Shown: positions 55,528 through 64,000 of the stretch, in pieces
How positions within the stretch are numbered: the first letter of the stretch is position 1
Layout of the letters: each line of letters opens with the position of its first letter
From: Variovorax paradoxus_P
Lineage (GTDB): Bacteria > Pseudomonadota > Gammaproteobacteria > Burkholderiales > Burkholderiaceae_C
Assembly (NCBI RefSeq): GCF_050627025.1
Contig: NZ_CP192472.1
DNA: 64,000 nt
Strand: one strand, 5' to 3'
Translations under genes and position numbers: made by a program
The notes under the pieces: model-generated
Told to the model about the DNA's origin: nothing
Database searches by the model: none
What the model saw: only the letters and a program-made list of their open reading frames with translations

Positions 55528-55555
55528 GGGCGGCCTGAAGAGGCCGCCCTTTTTC
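55528..55555 (+). terminator. Rho-independent terminator
   Basis: A perfect 9-bp stem, GGGCGGCCT-GAAG-AGGCCGCCC, followed by TTTTTC, 45 bp after the panE-like stop. It closes the alaS-panE transcription unit. Confidence 0.92.
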
Positions 55556-55651
55556 TTGGCACGCACCTCCCGTTTCATTGATGCCTAGGGTTTTTACCTA
55601 GTCATGAAGTTGTCTTCATCGGTATTCTCTCGTTGTTCCATTAATAAATCG

Positions 55652-55671
55652 TTGTTTCTTTAGTGAAACAA
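55652..55671 (+). promoter_or_regulatory. Operator-like palindrome upstream of the catabolic operon
   Basis: TTGTTTC-TTTAGT-GAAACAA is a perfect 7+6+7 palindrome inside an imperfect longer one (ATCG...CGAT). It lies 22 bp before the Bug-gene ATG and fits the form of IclR/KdgR-type operators. An IclR-type regulator is encoded in the operon it precedes, so autoregulation is likely. Confidence 0.55.
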
Positions 55672-55692
55672 ACATCGATTCCAGGATCCTCG

Positions 55693-56676
55693 ATGACACA
55701 CACTCGCCGCTTCGCCATCGCCGCTGCCCTGTCCCTGGGCGCCGCTTGCGCTTCCGGACTCGCCTGGGCAGACACCTACCCCAGCAAGCCGATCACGCTG
55801 GTCGTTGCCTATCCGGCGGGTGGCGACACCGACGCCCTGGCGCGCCTGTACGCCGAGAAGCTCTCGGCCCGCACCGGCCAGCCCGTGGTGGTCGACAACC
55901 GCCCGGGAGCCAGCGGCATCATCGGCAGCGCCTACGTGGCGAAGGCGGCGCCAGACGGCTACATACTGCTGCTGGCGCCCAGCACCTTCTCGATTGCGCA
56001 ACTGGTGCTCAAGACCGGCGGCGCCTCGGGCTATGACGTGATCGGCGGCTTCACGCCGATCGTGCAGACCGGCAGCCTGCCGCTGTTCCTCGTGGCCAGC
56101 GGCGCCAAGGGCTACACCGGCCTGAACGACGCGGTGGCCGCGGCCAAGGGTGGCAAGTCGCTGAGCTATGCGAGCCCGGGCAGCGGTTCGCCGATGCACA
56201 TCCTCGGCGAGATGTTTGCCCGCGCCTCGGGCGCGAGCCTGGCGCACGTGCCGTACAAGGGCGTGGCGCCCGCCGTCAACGACGTGCTTGGCGGCCACGT
56301 GCCGGTAACTTTCATCACGCTCGGCCCGGTGGCGCCGTACATGTCCAGCGGCAAGATGGTGCCGTTGGCCGTGGCCTCGAAAGAACGCTCGCCTCTTGCG
56401 CCCAAGGTCCCGACCTTCGCCGAGCTTGGCTACAAGGACGTCGAACTGACCGCGTGGAACGGCCTGTGGGGCCCGCGCAACCTGCCGCCCGAAATCGTGA
56501 AGACGCTCAACGGCCACTTCAACGAGATCCTGAAGATGCCCGACGTCGTGTCGCGCATGGCCGTGCTGGGCACCACGCCCGTGGGCGGCGACGCCGACGT
56601 GCTTGCCAAGACCAATGCCGCCGATTTCGCGCGCTTCGGCAAGGTCATCAAGGAGCTCGGCATCCAAGCCGACTGA
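55693..56676 (+). CDS. Bug/TctC family periplasmic solute-binding protein
   Basis: A 327-residue precursor with a signal peptide (MTHTRRFAIAAALSLGAACA, cut at SGLAWA-DTYP). The mature start YPSKPITLVVAYPAGGDTDA and NRPGASG are Bug-family hallmarks. It binds a small organic acid or aromatic derivative in the periplasm. ATG 55693 is chosen over a GTG at 55663 because that GTG lies within the operator palindrome and gives no better signal peptide. First gene of a long co-directional operon; TctA/TctB membrane partners are not in the window. Confidence 0.92.
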   Translation: MTHTRRFAIAAALSLGAACASGLAWADTYPSKPITLVVAYPAGGDTDALARLYAEKLSARTGQPVVVDNRPGASGIIGSAYVAKAAPDGYILLLAPSTFSIAQLVLKTGGASGYDVIGGFTPIVQTGSLPLFLVASGAKGYTGLNDAVAAAKGGKSLSYASPGSGSPMHILGEMFARASGASLAHVPYKGVAPAVNDVLGGHVPVTFITLGPVAPYMSSGKMVPLAVASKERSPLAPKVPTFAELGYKDVELTAWNGLWGPRNLPPEIVKTLNGHFNEILKMPDVVSRMAVLGTTPVGGDADVLAKTNAADFARFGKVIKELGIQAD

Positions 56677-56695
56677 AATTAACCAGAAGCCCGCC

Positions 56696-57511
56696 ATGAC
56701 CGACCTCAAAGCCATCGCCGATCCCTCCAGCCTGCAGTCTCTGCTGGCCGAGTTGCCTGCCAACCTGCTGGCCGGCCGCCGCGTGCTCGTAACCGGTGGT
56801 GCGCGCGGCCTGGGCCTTGCGTTTGCGCAGTGCGTGGCCGCGGCGGGCGCGAGCGTGGTGCTGGCCGACATCCTCGGCGAACTGGCCGAGACCGAGGCGA
56901 AGGCGCTGCGCGATGCCGGCCGCACGGCGCATGCGCTGGCCATCGACCTGTCCGAGCCGGCCTCCATCGAGGCCGGCGCCGCCGAGGCGGTGCGCCTGCT
57001 GGGCGGGCTCGATGGCCTGGTCAACAACGCCGCCATCACCAACTCGGGTGGCCGCGATGCGCACCAGCTCGAGATCGACATGTGGGACCGCGTGATGAAC
57101 GTCAACGTGCGCGGCAGCTGGCTCATGGGCCGCGCCTGCCGCCCCGCGCTGGCGGCCAGCGGCCGTGGCGCCATCGTCAACCTTGCGTCGGACACGGCGC
57201 TGTGGGGCGCGCCCAATCTGCTGGCCTACGCGTCGAGCAAGGGCGCCGTCATTTCCATGACGCGATCGCTGGCGCGCGAGTGGGGCGGCGACAACATCAC
57301 GGTGAACGCCGTGGCGCCCGGCCTGACGCTGGTCGAGGCCACCGAATACGTGCCCATGGCGCGCCACCAGAAATATCTCGAAGGCCGCGCCATCCCGCGC
57401 GAACAGCAGGCGGCCGACGTCTGCGGCGCCACCGTGTTCCTGCTGTCCGGCCTGGCGCGCTTCGTCACCGGCCAGTTGCTTGCCGTCAACGGCGGCTTCG
57501 CGATGCACTGA
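56696..57511 (+). CDS. Short-chain dehydrogenase/reductase (first)
   Basis: A 271-residue SDR. The NAD(P) site is VLVTGGARGLGLAFAQ near residue 35; the Asn-Asn-Ala is LVNNAAITNS, catalytic Ser in IVNLASDTA and YxxxK in AYASSKGAV near residue 180. The C-terminus has TGQLLAVNGGFAMH. It oxidises or reduces an alcohol/ketone in the operon's pathway. It lies 19 bp after the Bug gene. Confidence 0.9.
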   Translation: MTDLKAIADPSSLQSLLAELPANLLAGRRVLVTGGARGLGLAFAQCVAAAGASVVLADILGELAETEAKALRDAGRTAHALAIDLSEPASIEAGAAEAVRLLGGLDGLVNNAAITNSGGRDAHQLEIDMWDRVMNVNVRGSWLMGRACRPALAASGRGAIVNLASDTALWGAPNLLAYASSKGAVISMTRSLAREWGGDNITVNAVAPGLTLVEATEYVPMARHQKYLEGRAIPREQQAADVCGATVFLLSGLARFVTGQLLAVNGGFAMH

Positions 57512-57564
57512 GCGGATCGGCGAGCGCATCACCACCCGAATTTTCCCGACCAAGGAGTACACCC

Positions 57565-58119
57565 ATGAGCGATTTGTCCGAACAGCAGAAGATCAACAAC
57601 ACCGCCGCCGTCGGTAGCACCCTGGTGCAGCCGGAGGGCAGCAGCCTGGCCGAGTGGATGAACACCCGCATCGCGCGCTATGAAACCCGCAAGTACGACT
57701 GGGACGCGCTGAAGTTCCAGGCCGACTTCGACCCCAAGTTCCGCCGCGCGCAGATGCGCTACGTGGGCACCGGCGGCACCGGTGTCGCGGCCGACACCAA
57801 CACCGTGCCTTCGGAGCACTTCACCTTCTCGACCATGGTGATCCCGGCAGGCCATGAAGGCCCGCCGCACCTGCACACCGACGTGGAAGAAGTGTTCTTC
57901 CTGATCCGCGGCAAGCTCAAGGTCGTCATCGAGAAAGACGGCGAGCGCTTCGAAGCCATCATGACCGACCGCGACCTGATCTCGGTGCCGCCCGGCGTGT
58001 ACCGCGAAGAGATCAACATCGGCGACGAAGACGCGCTGATGTGCGTGATGCTCGGCGCCAAGAAGCCCGTCACGCCGACGTACCCGGCCGACCACCCGCT
58101 GGCCAAGATCAAGCGCTGA
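57565..58119 (+). CDS. Cupin-domain protein
   Basis: A 184-residue protein. The cupin metal-ligand pattern is visible in HEGPPHLHTDVEEVFFLIRG (G-x5-HxH-x4-E type) near residue 95, with a second motif LISVPPGVYREEINIG near residue 140. The N-terminal 60 residues are less conserved. Could be a dioxygenase, isomerase or a non-catalytic binding protein. CAAGGAG precedes ATG 57565. Confidence 0.82.
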   Translation: MSDLSEQQKINNTAAVGSTLVQPEGSSLAEWMNTRIARYETRKYDWDALKFQADFDPKFRRAQMRYVGTGGTGVAADTNTVPSEHFTFSTMVIPAGHEGPPHLHTDVEEVFFLIRGKLKVVIEKDGERFEAIMTDRDLISVPPGVYREEINIGDEDALMCVMLGAKKPVTPTYPADHPLAKIKR

Positions 58120-58133
58120 GCGAGCGAGCAGCC

Positions 58134-58991
58134 ATGGACGCCAGCGACATCCCCGCGCAGACCCTGCCGGCTTCCGAGCTGGCGCGGCTCGACGCGTGCT
58201 TTCCGGCCCGCGACGTCGCGGTCGGCAGCGGCGCGGTGGTGTCGGTGCGCGAATGCGGGCAAGGCCCTGTGGTCGTGTGCCTGCACGGCATCGGATCGGG
58301 CGCGGCCTCGTGGCTCGACACCGCAGCCCTGCTGGCGCCGCAGGCCCGCCTCATCGCCTGGGACGCACCGGGCTACGGCACCTCGACGCCGCTTGCGCCG
58401 ACCGCACCGGCCGCCGCCGACTACGCCGCGCGCCTGGGTGAAGTGCTCGACGCACTCGCCATCGAGTCGTGCGTGCTCGTCGGCCATTCGCTCGGTGCCA
58501 TCACCGCTGCATCCGCCGCACGGACCGACGCGCGCATTCGCCGCCTCGTGCTCGTGAGCCCCGCCATCGGCTACGGGGCTGCCGGGCGCATCGACGCCCG
58601 CGCCAAGGTGCGTGCCGAACGCCTGGCCACGCTCGACGAACTCGGCATTGCCGGCATGGCCGCCAGGCGCGCGGGGCGGCTCGTGTCCGAGGGTGCCTCC
58701 GCGCACGCCCGCCAGTGGGTGTGCTGGAACATGGCGCGCCTGAACGACCACGGCTACCGCCAGGCCGTCGAGCTGCTGTGCAACGCCGACCTGCTGGCCG
58801 ACCTGCCGCCGCCGATGCCTGTGCGCGTGGCCTGCGGCGCGCTCGATGTCGTCACGCCGCCGGCCGCCTGCGAAGAAGTCGCGCACCGCTGCGGCGTGGC
58901 CCTCGAATTGGTGGAGGATGCGGGTCACGCCGGCTATGTGGAACAACCGCAGGCCGTCGCCGCCTTGCTGCGCGAATCGCTCGCCGGCTGA
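58134..58991 (+). CDS. Alpha/beta hydrolase
   Basis: A 285-residue hydrolase with the classic elbow LVGHSLGAITAASAA (nucleophile Ser), oxyanion strand VVVCLHGIGSGAASW, acid in VACGALDVVTPP and His in EDAGHAGYVEQP. It likely cleaves an ester or lactone, or a C-C bond in a ring-cleavage product. It is 14 bp after the cupin gene, same operon. Confidence 0.85.
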   Translation: MDASDIPAQTLPASELARLDACFPARDVAVGSGAVVSVRECGQGPVVVCLHGIGSGAASWLDTAALLAPQARLIAWDAPGYGTSTPLAPTAPAAADYAARLGEVLDALAIESCVLVGHSLGAITAASAARTDARIRRLVLVSPAIGYGAAGRIDARAKVRAERLATLDELGIAGMAARRAGRLVSEGASAHARQWVCWNMARLNDHGYRQAVELLCNADLLADLPPPMPVRVACGALDVVTPPAACEEVAHRCGVALELVEDAGHAGYVEQPQAVAALLRESLAG

Positions 58992-59027
58992 CCCGACACA
59001 ACAAGAGAACCGAGAGGAATCCAGACA

Positions 59028-59864
59028 ATGGCTACCCACGACAACGAAGCGATGGAAGAGGGCGCGGACCGCTACAACGTGCCCGCGCTGGAGCGCGGCC
59101 TGCGCGTGCTGTGCGAGTTCAGCCGCGAAAGCCGCACGCTCTCCGCGCCCGAGCTGGCGCGCCGCTTCGACCTGCCCCGCTCGACCGTCTTCCGCCTGCT
59201 CACTACGCTGGAGAACATGGGTTTCCTCGAGCGCGCCGAGGGTGGACGCGACTACCGCCTGGGCCTGGCCGTGCTGCGCCTGGGCTTCGAATACCTGGCC
59301 TCGCTGGAGCTCACGCAACTGGGCACGCCGCTGCTAAACCGCCTGTGCGACGAGCTGCGCACGCCCTGCAACCTGGTCGTGCGGGATGGCCGCTCGATCG
59401 TCTACGTGGCCAAGGTGGCGCCGGCCACCCCCTTCGCCAGCTCGGTCACGGTGGGCACGCGCCTGCCGGCCCACGCCACGGTGCTGGGCCGCATCCTGCT
59501 CGAAGACCTCACGCTGCCGCAGCTGCGCGCGCTGTACCCCGAAGACAAGCTCGAGACCTTCTCGCCGAGCACGCCCAAGACCGTGAACGAACTGTTCGAC
59601 ATGGTCCAGGCCGACCGCCAGCGCGGCTATGTGCTGGGCGAGGGCTTCTTCGAATCGAACATCTCGACCATCGCCGCGCCGGTGCGCGACCACAGCGGCC
59701 ACATCGTGGCGGCGCTGGGCGCCACCATCACCTCGGGCCACATCGACGAGAACCGCATGGACGAGATGGTGCAGCGCGTTCGCGGCACGGCCGAGGAGAT
59801 CTCGGGCCTGCTCAATTACTCGCCTGCACGCGCCGCCAAGGTGGTTCCGCTGCGCAGCGCCTGA
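59028..59864 (+). CDS. IclR family transcriptional regulator
   Basis: A 278-residue regulator. The N-terminal winged helix-turn-helix reads LERGLRVLCEFSRESRTLSA then RFDLPRSTVFRLLTTLENMG. The effector domain contains GRSIVYVAKVAP, LPAHATVLGRILLED and GYVLGEGFFESNISTIAAPV. It probably senses the pathway substrate and acts on the palindrome at 55652. It is the sixth gene of the operon rather than divergent, so it is autoregulated with the catabolic genes. Confidence 0.9.
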   Translation: MATHDNEAMEEGADRYNVPALERGLRVLCEFSRESRTLSAPELARRFDLPRSTVFRLLTTLENMGFLERAEGGRDYRLGLAVLRLGFEYLASLELTQLGTPLLNRLCDELRTPCNLVVRDGRSIVYVAKVAPATPFASSVTVGTRLPAHATVLGRILLEDLTLPQLRALYPEDKLETFSPSTPKTVNELFDMVQADRQRGYVLGEGFFESNISTIAAPVRDHSGHIVAALGATITSGHIDENRMDEMVQRVRGTAEEISGLLNYSPARAAKVVPLRSA

Positions 59865-59884
59865 ACACTGTTTTCCGACCGGCC

Positions 59885-60727
59885 ATGACGACCTTCGCCC
59901 CTTCTTCCTCCTTCTTCTTCGCCGCCGACGCGCTGGCCGGCCGCGTGGCGGTGGTCACGGGCGGGTCGTCGGGCATCGGCCTGGCCACGGTCGAGCTGCT
60001 GCTCGGCTGCGGTGCCGCCGTGGCACTGTGCGGCCGCAACGCCGAGCGGCTCGATGCGGCCGTGGCCGGCCTGCGCGCCGTGTACCCGGATGCGAAGCTG
60101 TTCGCGCAGACCTGCGACGTGCTGGACGCCGCCTCGGTGCGCGCCTTCGCCGCCGCCAGCGAGGCTGCGCTGGGCCCGGCATCGATGCTGGTCAACAACG
60201 CGGGGCAGGGGCGTGTGTCCAAGTTCGCAGATACCGACGATGCGGCCTGGATGGAAGAGCTGCACCTGAAGTTCTTCTCGGTCATCCATCCGACGCGGGC
60301 TTTCTTGCCGCAGCTCGCGGCGCAACGCGCCGTGCTCGGCGATGCCGCCATCGTCTGCGCCAACTCGCTGCTGGCACGCCAGCCCGAGCCGCACATGGTC
60401 GCCACTTCGGCCGCGCGTGCAGGCCTGCTCAACCTCGTGCGTTCCATGGCCACCGAGTTCGCGCCGCAGGGCGTGCGCGTGAACGGCATCCTGATCGGCC
60501 TGGTCGAGTCGGGCCAGTGGCGCCGCCGCTTCGAGGCGCGCGAAGACAAGTCGCAGGACTGGGCGGCCTGGAGCCGCCAGCTTGCCACCACCAAACACAT
60601 CCCGCTGGGTCGCCTGGGGCTTCCGACCGAAGCCGCGCGCGCGATCCTTTTCCTTGCTTCACCGCTCGCTTCGTACACGACCGGCAGCCACATCGATATC
60701 TCCGGAGGCCATTCCCGCCATGCATAA
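59885..60727 (+). CDS. Short-chain dehydrogenase/reductase (second)
   Basis: A 280-residue SDR: VAVVTGGSSGIGLATVELL near residue 22, LVNNAGQGR, and a C-terminus SYTTGSHIDISGGHSRHA. At the active site the usual YxxxK reads HMVATSAARAG near residue 170, with no obvious Tyr or Lys, and the Ser is in IVCANSLLA. It may be a binding or altered-activity SDR rather than a normal dehydrogenase. It overlaps the next gene by 8 bp. Confidence 0.85.
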   Translation: MTTFAPSSSFFFAADALAGRVAVVTGGSSGIGLATVELLLGCGAAVALCGRNAERLDAAVAGLRAVYPDAKLFAQTCDVLDAASVRAFAAASEAALGPASMLVNNAGQGRVSKFADTDDAAWMEELHLKFFSVIHPTRAFLPQLAAQRAVLGDAAIVCANSLLARQPEPHMVATSAARAGLLNLVRSMATEFAPQGVRVNGILIGLVESGQWRRRFEAREDKSQDWAAWSRQLATTKHIPLGRLGLPTEAARAILFLASPLASYTTGSHIDISGGHSRHA

Positions 60728-62417
60728 CCCCAACAACACCGTCACGGTTGGCGCCGTCGTCGCTGCCTTTCTCGAGCAGTGCGGCGTCAAGGCAGCCTTC
60801 GGCGTGATCTCGATCCACAACATGCCCATCCTCGATGCCTTCGCGCAGCGCGGCACGGTGCGCTTCATCTCGGCGCGCGGCGAAGCCGGCGCGGGCAACA
60901 TGGCCGACGCCTATGCACGCTCCACTGCCAGCCTGGGCGTGTGCATCACCAGCACCGGCCCGGCCGCGGGCAACATTGCCGGCAGCATGGTCGAGGCGCT
61001 GACCGCCGGCGCGCCGCTGTTGCACATCACCGGCCAGATCGAGACGCCGTACCTGGACAAGGGCATGTCGTACATCCACGAGGCGCCCGACCAGCTCACC
61101 ATGCTCAAGGCCGTGTCGAAGGCCGCGCTGCGCGTGCGCAGCGTCGAGACGGTGCTCGGCACGCTCAAGCGTGCGGTGCAGCTCGCGATGACGGCGCCGA
61201 CCGGCCCCGTGAGCGTGGAGATTCCGATCGACATCCAGTCGGCGCTCACGACGATGCCGGCCGACCTGTCGCCGTTGCCCATCGAGCGGCCCGTGCCTTC
61301 GACTGCCGGCCTCGATGCACTGGCCGCGCGCCTGGCCACCGCCAAGCGCCCGCTGCTGTGGATCGGCGGCGGTGCCCGCCATGCCCGCGCTGCCATCAAG
61401 CGCTTGCAGAAGCTGGGCTTCGGCGTGGTCACGACCACGCAGGGCCGCGGCACGGTGCCCGAGGACGACCCCGGCTCGCTCGGCGCCTACAACATCCAGA
61501 AGCCCGTCGAGGCCTTCTATCAGACCTGCGACGCGATGCTCGTGGTCGGTTCGCGCCTGCGCGGCAACGAGACGCTCAAGTACGAACTGAAGCTGCCGCG
61601 CCCGCTGTACCGCATCGACGCCGACGCCGCTGCCGAAGGCCGCTGCTACGTCTCCGAAGCCTTTGTCTGCGGCGATTCCGCGCTGGCCCTCGACGGCCTG
61701 GCCGACCGCCTCGAAGCCGCGAAGTACAAGGCCGACCCGCAGCTGCTGGTCGACCTGCGCGCCGCGCACGACCAGGCCGTGGCCACGCTGCGCGACGGCC
61801 TCGGCCCGTACGCCGAACTCGTGCGCCAGCTGCAATCGGTGGCCGGCCGCCAGTTCAACTGGGTGCGCGACGTCACGGTGTCGAACAGCACCTGGGGCAA
61901 CCGCGAGCTGCGCGTGTTCGAACCCGGCGCCGGCGTGCACGCCACGGGCGGCGGCATCGGACAAGGCATGCCCATGGCCATTGGCGCGGCCATCGGCGCA
62001 GCGGTGACGGGATCGGGCCGCAAGACCTTCTGCCTGGCCGGCGACGGCGGCTTCATCCTGAACCTGGGCGAACTGGCCTGCATGGTGCAGGAGAAGGCAC
62101 CCATGGTCATCGTGCTCATGAACGACAAGAGCTACGGCGTCATCAAGAACATCCAGGACGCGCAATACGGCGGCCGCCAGTGCTACGCCGAGCTGCACAC
62201 GCCCGACTACGACCTGCTGTGCCGGTCGATCGCGCTGCCGCATGCCCGCGTGAAAGACCTTACCGACCTGCCGGCGCACCTGGACAGGGCGCTGGCCGCC
62301 GACGGACCTTTCCTGCTGGAAATCGACATGCTGTCGATCGGCGGTTTCAAGACCACCTTCGCCGGCCCGCCGACCAACACCGTCACGCAGATTCCCGCGC
62401 TCGGCGCAGCCAAGTGA
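60720..62417 (+). CDS. Thiamine-diphosphate enzyme (acetolactate synthase / benzoylformate decarboxylase family)
   Basis: A 565-residue ThDP enzyme. The catalytic Glu is in RFISARGEAGAGNMADAYAR near residue 45. The middle FAD/nucleotide-like domain has LLWIGGGARHARAA. The ThDP-Mg site is FCLAGDGGFILNLGELACM and MNDKSYGVIKNIQ near residue 440-480. It lacks the regulatory subunit of true AHAS. In this operon it more likely decarboxylates or carboligates a 2-keto acid. ATG overlaps the second SDR. Confidence 0.9.
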   Translation: MHNPNNTVTVGAVVAAFLEQCGVKAAFGVISIHNMPILDAFAQRGTVRFISARGEAGAGNMADAYARSTASLGVCITSTGPAAGNIAGSMVEALTAGAPLLHITGQIETPYLDKGMSYIHEAPDQLTMLKAVSKAALRVRSVETVLGTLKRAVQLAMTAPTGPVSVEIPIDIQSALTTMPADLSPLPIERPVPSTAGLDALAARLATAKRPLLWIGGGARHARAAIKRLQKLGFGVVTTTQGRGTVPEDDPGSLGAYNIQKPVEAFYQTCDAMLVVGSRLRGNETLKYELKLPRPLYRIDADAAAEGRCYVSEAFVCGDSALALDGLADRLEAAKYKADPQLLVDLRAAHDQAVATLRDGLGPYAELVRQLQSVAGRQFNWVRDVTVSNSTWGNRELRVFEPGAGVHATGGGIGQGMPMAIGAAIGAAVTGSGRKTFCLAGDGGFILNLGELACMVQEKAPMVIVLMNDKSYGVIKNIQDAQYGGRQCYAELHTPDYDLLCRSIALPHARVKDLTDLPAHLDRALAADGPFLLEIDMLSIGGFKTTFAGPPTNTVTQIPALGAAK

Positions 62418-62437
62418 GCGAACGCGGAGCCCCACGC

Positions 62438-63238
62438 ATGACCACTGCCATCACGCGCATTGCACTCGTCGGCTGCGGAGCCATCGGCACCTCGGTGCTC
62501 GACCTGCTGCGCGGCGATCCCGCCCTGAAGGTGGTTGCCATCGTCGTGCCGGCCGATGGCATTGCCGCCGCACGGAAGGCCGCGCCTGACGTGCATGTCG
62601 GCAGCGCCGTGCCCGCCAGCGGCATTGACCTTGTCGTCGAAACCGCCGGCCATGCGGCCATCGAGGAGCACGTGCTGCCCGCTCTGGCACGCGGCACGCC
62701 GTGCGTGGTGGCGTCGGTCGGTGCGCTGTCGGCCGCGGGCTTCGCCGAGAGGCTCGAAGCCGCCGCCGTAGCCGGCCACACGCAGGCGCAGCTGATTCCG
62801 GGCGCCATAGGCGGCATCGACGCGCTCGCCGCGGCCCGCATCGGCGGTTTGAGCAACGTGCGCTACACGGGCCGCAAGCCGCCGCAGGCCTGGAAAGGCA
62901 CGCCGGCCGAGCAGGGCCGCGACCTCGACACGCTGGCTCGCGAAACCGTGATCTTCGAAGGCAGCGCGCGCGAAGCGGCCTTGCTCTATCCGAAGAACGC
63001 CAACGTTGCGGCCACCGTGTCCCTCGCGGGCCTGGGCCTGGATCGGACGATGGTGCGCCTCATCGCCGACCCGGCCACCACCGAGAACGTGCACACCGTC
63101 GAAGCCGAAGGTGCCTTCGGCAGCTTCGCGCTGACCATGCGCAACCAGCCGCTCGCGGCCAACCCCAAGACCTCGGCCCTGACCGTGTACAGCGCCGTGC
63201 GCGCGCTGCGCAACCGTGTCGCGCCCCTGGCCATTTGA
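62438..63238 (+). CDS. nadX: L-Aspartate dehydrogenase family protein
   Basis: A 266-residue NAD(P) enzyme: ALVGCGAIGTSVLDLL at the N-terminus, VVETAGHAAIEEHVLPAL, SVGALSA, GAIGGIDALAAARIGG, then LLYPKNANVAATVSLAGLGLD and the His in ENVHTVEAEG. It matches aspartate dehydrogenases (NadX type), which interconvert aspartate and oxaloacetate/iminoaspartate. There is no nadA/nadC nearby; the catabolic setting suggests an amino-acid or amino-aldehyde oxidation step instead of NAD synthesis. Confidence 0.85.
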   Translation: MTTAITRIALVGCGAIGTSVLDLLRGDPALKVVAIVVPADGIAAARKAAPDVHVGSAVPASGIDLVVETAGHAAIEEHVLPALARGTPCVVASVGALSAAGFAERLEAAAVAGHTQAQLIPGAIGGIDALAAARIGGLSNVRYTGRKPPQAWKGTPAEQGRDLDTLARETVIFEGSAREAALLYPKNANVAATVSLAGLGLDRTMVRLIADPATTENVHTVEAEGAFGSFALTMRNQPLAANPKTSALTVYSAVRALRNRVAPLAI

Positions 63239-63246
63239 ATCTCCCC

Positions 63247-64000
63247 ATGATCTCCACCGAACTCCTTCCGATCTGTATCGCCGGCGAATGGCGCCTGGGC
63301 GGAGGCGACATATACGAAAGCCTGTACCCCGCCACCGGCGAACCCATTGCGCGCCTGAAGGCCGCGAGCCTGGCCGATGTCGAAGAAGCCATCACGCGCG
63401 CCGACCACGCCTTCCGCACCAGCGGCTGGGCGCAGCGCCTGCCGCACGAGCGCGCCGCCGTGCTGCACCGCGTGGCGCAGCTGATCCGCGAAGAAGGCGA
63501 GTCGCTCGCGCAGAAGCAGCGCCTGGACAACGGCAAGCCGATCGTCGAAACCCGCAACCTCGTGGCGAGCGCCGCGGGCACCTTCCAGTTCTTCGCCGCT
63601 GCGCTCGAGACGCTCGAAGAAAGCATCACGCCCTCGCGCGGCGCCTTTGTCACGATGAGCGTGCACGAACCCATGGGCGTGGTCGCGGCCATCACGCCGT
63701 GGAACTCGCCCATCGCGAGCGAAGCCCAGAAGCTCGCGCCCGCGCTGGCCGCTGGCAATGCGGTGGTCGTTAAACCTGCGGAAGTCACTCCGCTCATGGC
63801 GCTCGAACTGGCGCGCATCTGCGAGCTGGCCGGCGTGCCCAAGGGCATTGTGAGCGTGCTGCCGGGCAAGGGCTCGGTCATTGGCGACGCGATCACCAAG
63901 CATCCTTTGGTCAAGCGCGTGTCGTTCACCGGCGGCACCACCACCGGCAAGCACATTGCCCACATCGCGGCAGACAAGATGATGCCGGTATCGCTCGAGC
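63247..64000 (+). CDS. Aldehyde dehydrogenase, N-terminal part (cut by window end)
   Basis: At least 251 residues of an NAD(P)-dependent ALDH. Visible: ICIAGEWRLGGGDIYESLYPATGEP, GVVAAITPWNSPIASEAQK (cofactor region with the Asn of the oxyanion hole), GNAVVVKPAEVTPL and RVSFTGGTTTGK. The catalytic Cys and general-base Glu lie past the window edge. It is 8 bp after nadX and probably oxidises the aldehyde made by the ThDP enzyme or the SDRs. The 3' end is not visible. Confidence 0.93.
   Translation, partial: MISTELLPICIAGEWRLGGGDIYESLYPATGEPIARLKAASLADVEEAITRADHAFRTSGWAQRLPHERAAVLHRVAQLIREEGESLAQKQRLDNGKPIVETRNLVASAAGTFQFFAAALETLEESITPSRGAFVTMSVHEPMGVVAAITPWNSPIASEAQKLAPALAAGNAVVVKPAEVTPLMALELARICELAGVPKGIVSVLPGKGSVIGDAITKHPLVKRVSFTGGTTTGKHIAHIAADKMMPVSLE

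Overview
The window is high-GC DNA with long, tightly packed genes. Tripartite-tricarboxylate (Bug/TctC) binding proteins, an imuA-imuB-dnaE2 mutagenesis cassette, a porin_4-type porin and a PanE/AlaS pair together suggest a Burkholderiales bacterium of the Comamonadaceae, most like Variovorax. This assignment is by recognition; no database search was possible.

Layout. (1) 1-5690 (+, then one - gene): end of an aconitase-X dehydratase (large and small subunits), an IlvD/Edd dehydratase, a porin and a Bug-type binding protein, which look like one hydroxy-acid uptake and catabolism operon, facing an exported aldo-keto reductase. (2) 5691-7159: a 220-bp intergenic inverted-repeat element and an orphan type-I periplasmic binding protein. 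(3) 7250-14103: an SOS island. A LexA box precedes imuA-imuB-dnaE2 and a downstream PD-(D/E)XK (MmcB-like) gene. A second LexA box precedes a convergent 70-residue protein of unknown function. (4) 14120-15043: a lipoprotein and a small hypothetical protein. (5) 15111-44612, all on the minus strand with mostly overlapping or closely spaced genes: about 29.5 kb combining a hybrid NRPS-PKS (two megasynthases plus their phosphopantetheinyl transferase), two exosortase-type alpha/beta-hydrolase-fold proteins and a complete Wzx/Wzy-type exopolysaccharide locus (Wza, Wzc, initiating sugar-phosphate transferase, GDP-fucose synthase, polymerase, flippase, glycosyltransferases, GDP-mannose pyrophosphorylase and a LuxR-type response regulator). 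(6) 44613-45322: a 710-bp divergent regulatory region with an 11-bp operator-like inverted repeat and six consecutive stem-loops. (7) 45323-47015: two methyltransferases divergent from the NRPS. (8) 47057-51567: an acyl-CoA dehydrogenase, tRNA-Gly(CCC), small hypotheticals and a ferritin-like protein. (9) 51827-55482: alaS and a ketopantoate-reductase-like gene closed by a strong terminator. (10) 55693-64000: a catabolic operon (Bug protein, two SDRs, cupin, hydrolase, IclR regulator, ThDP enzyme, aspartate dehydrogenase, aldehyde dehydrogenase cut by the window end) behind a 20-bp palindrome.

The most interesting part is region 5-7. One transcription unit appears to make both a fucose-containing polysaccharide and a small peptide-polyketide. 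The assembly line reads (C remnant)-A-T-KS-AT-ACP-aminotransferase, then C-A-T-C-T, with no thioesterase, no MbtH and no siderophore genes. The module order predicts a valine-like starter extended by malonate and transaminated to a 3,4-diamino acid, joined to one further residue and passed to an unloaded carrier protein. The layout suggests, without proving it, that this product decorates or is exported with the polysaccharide.
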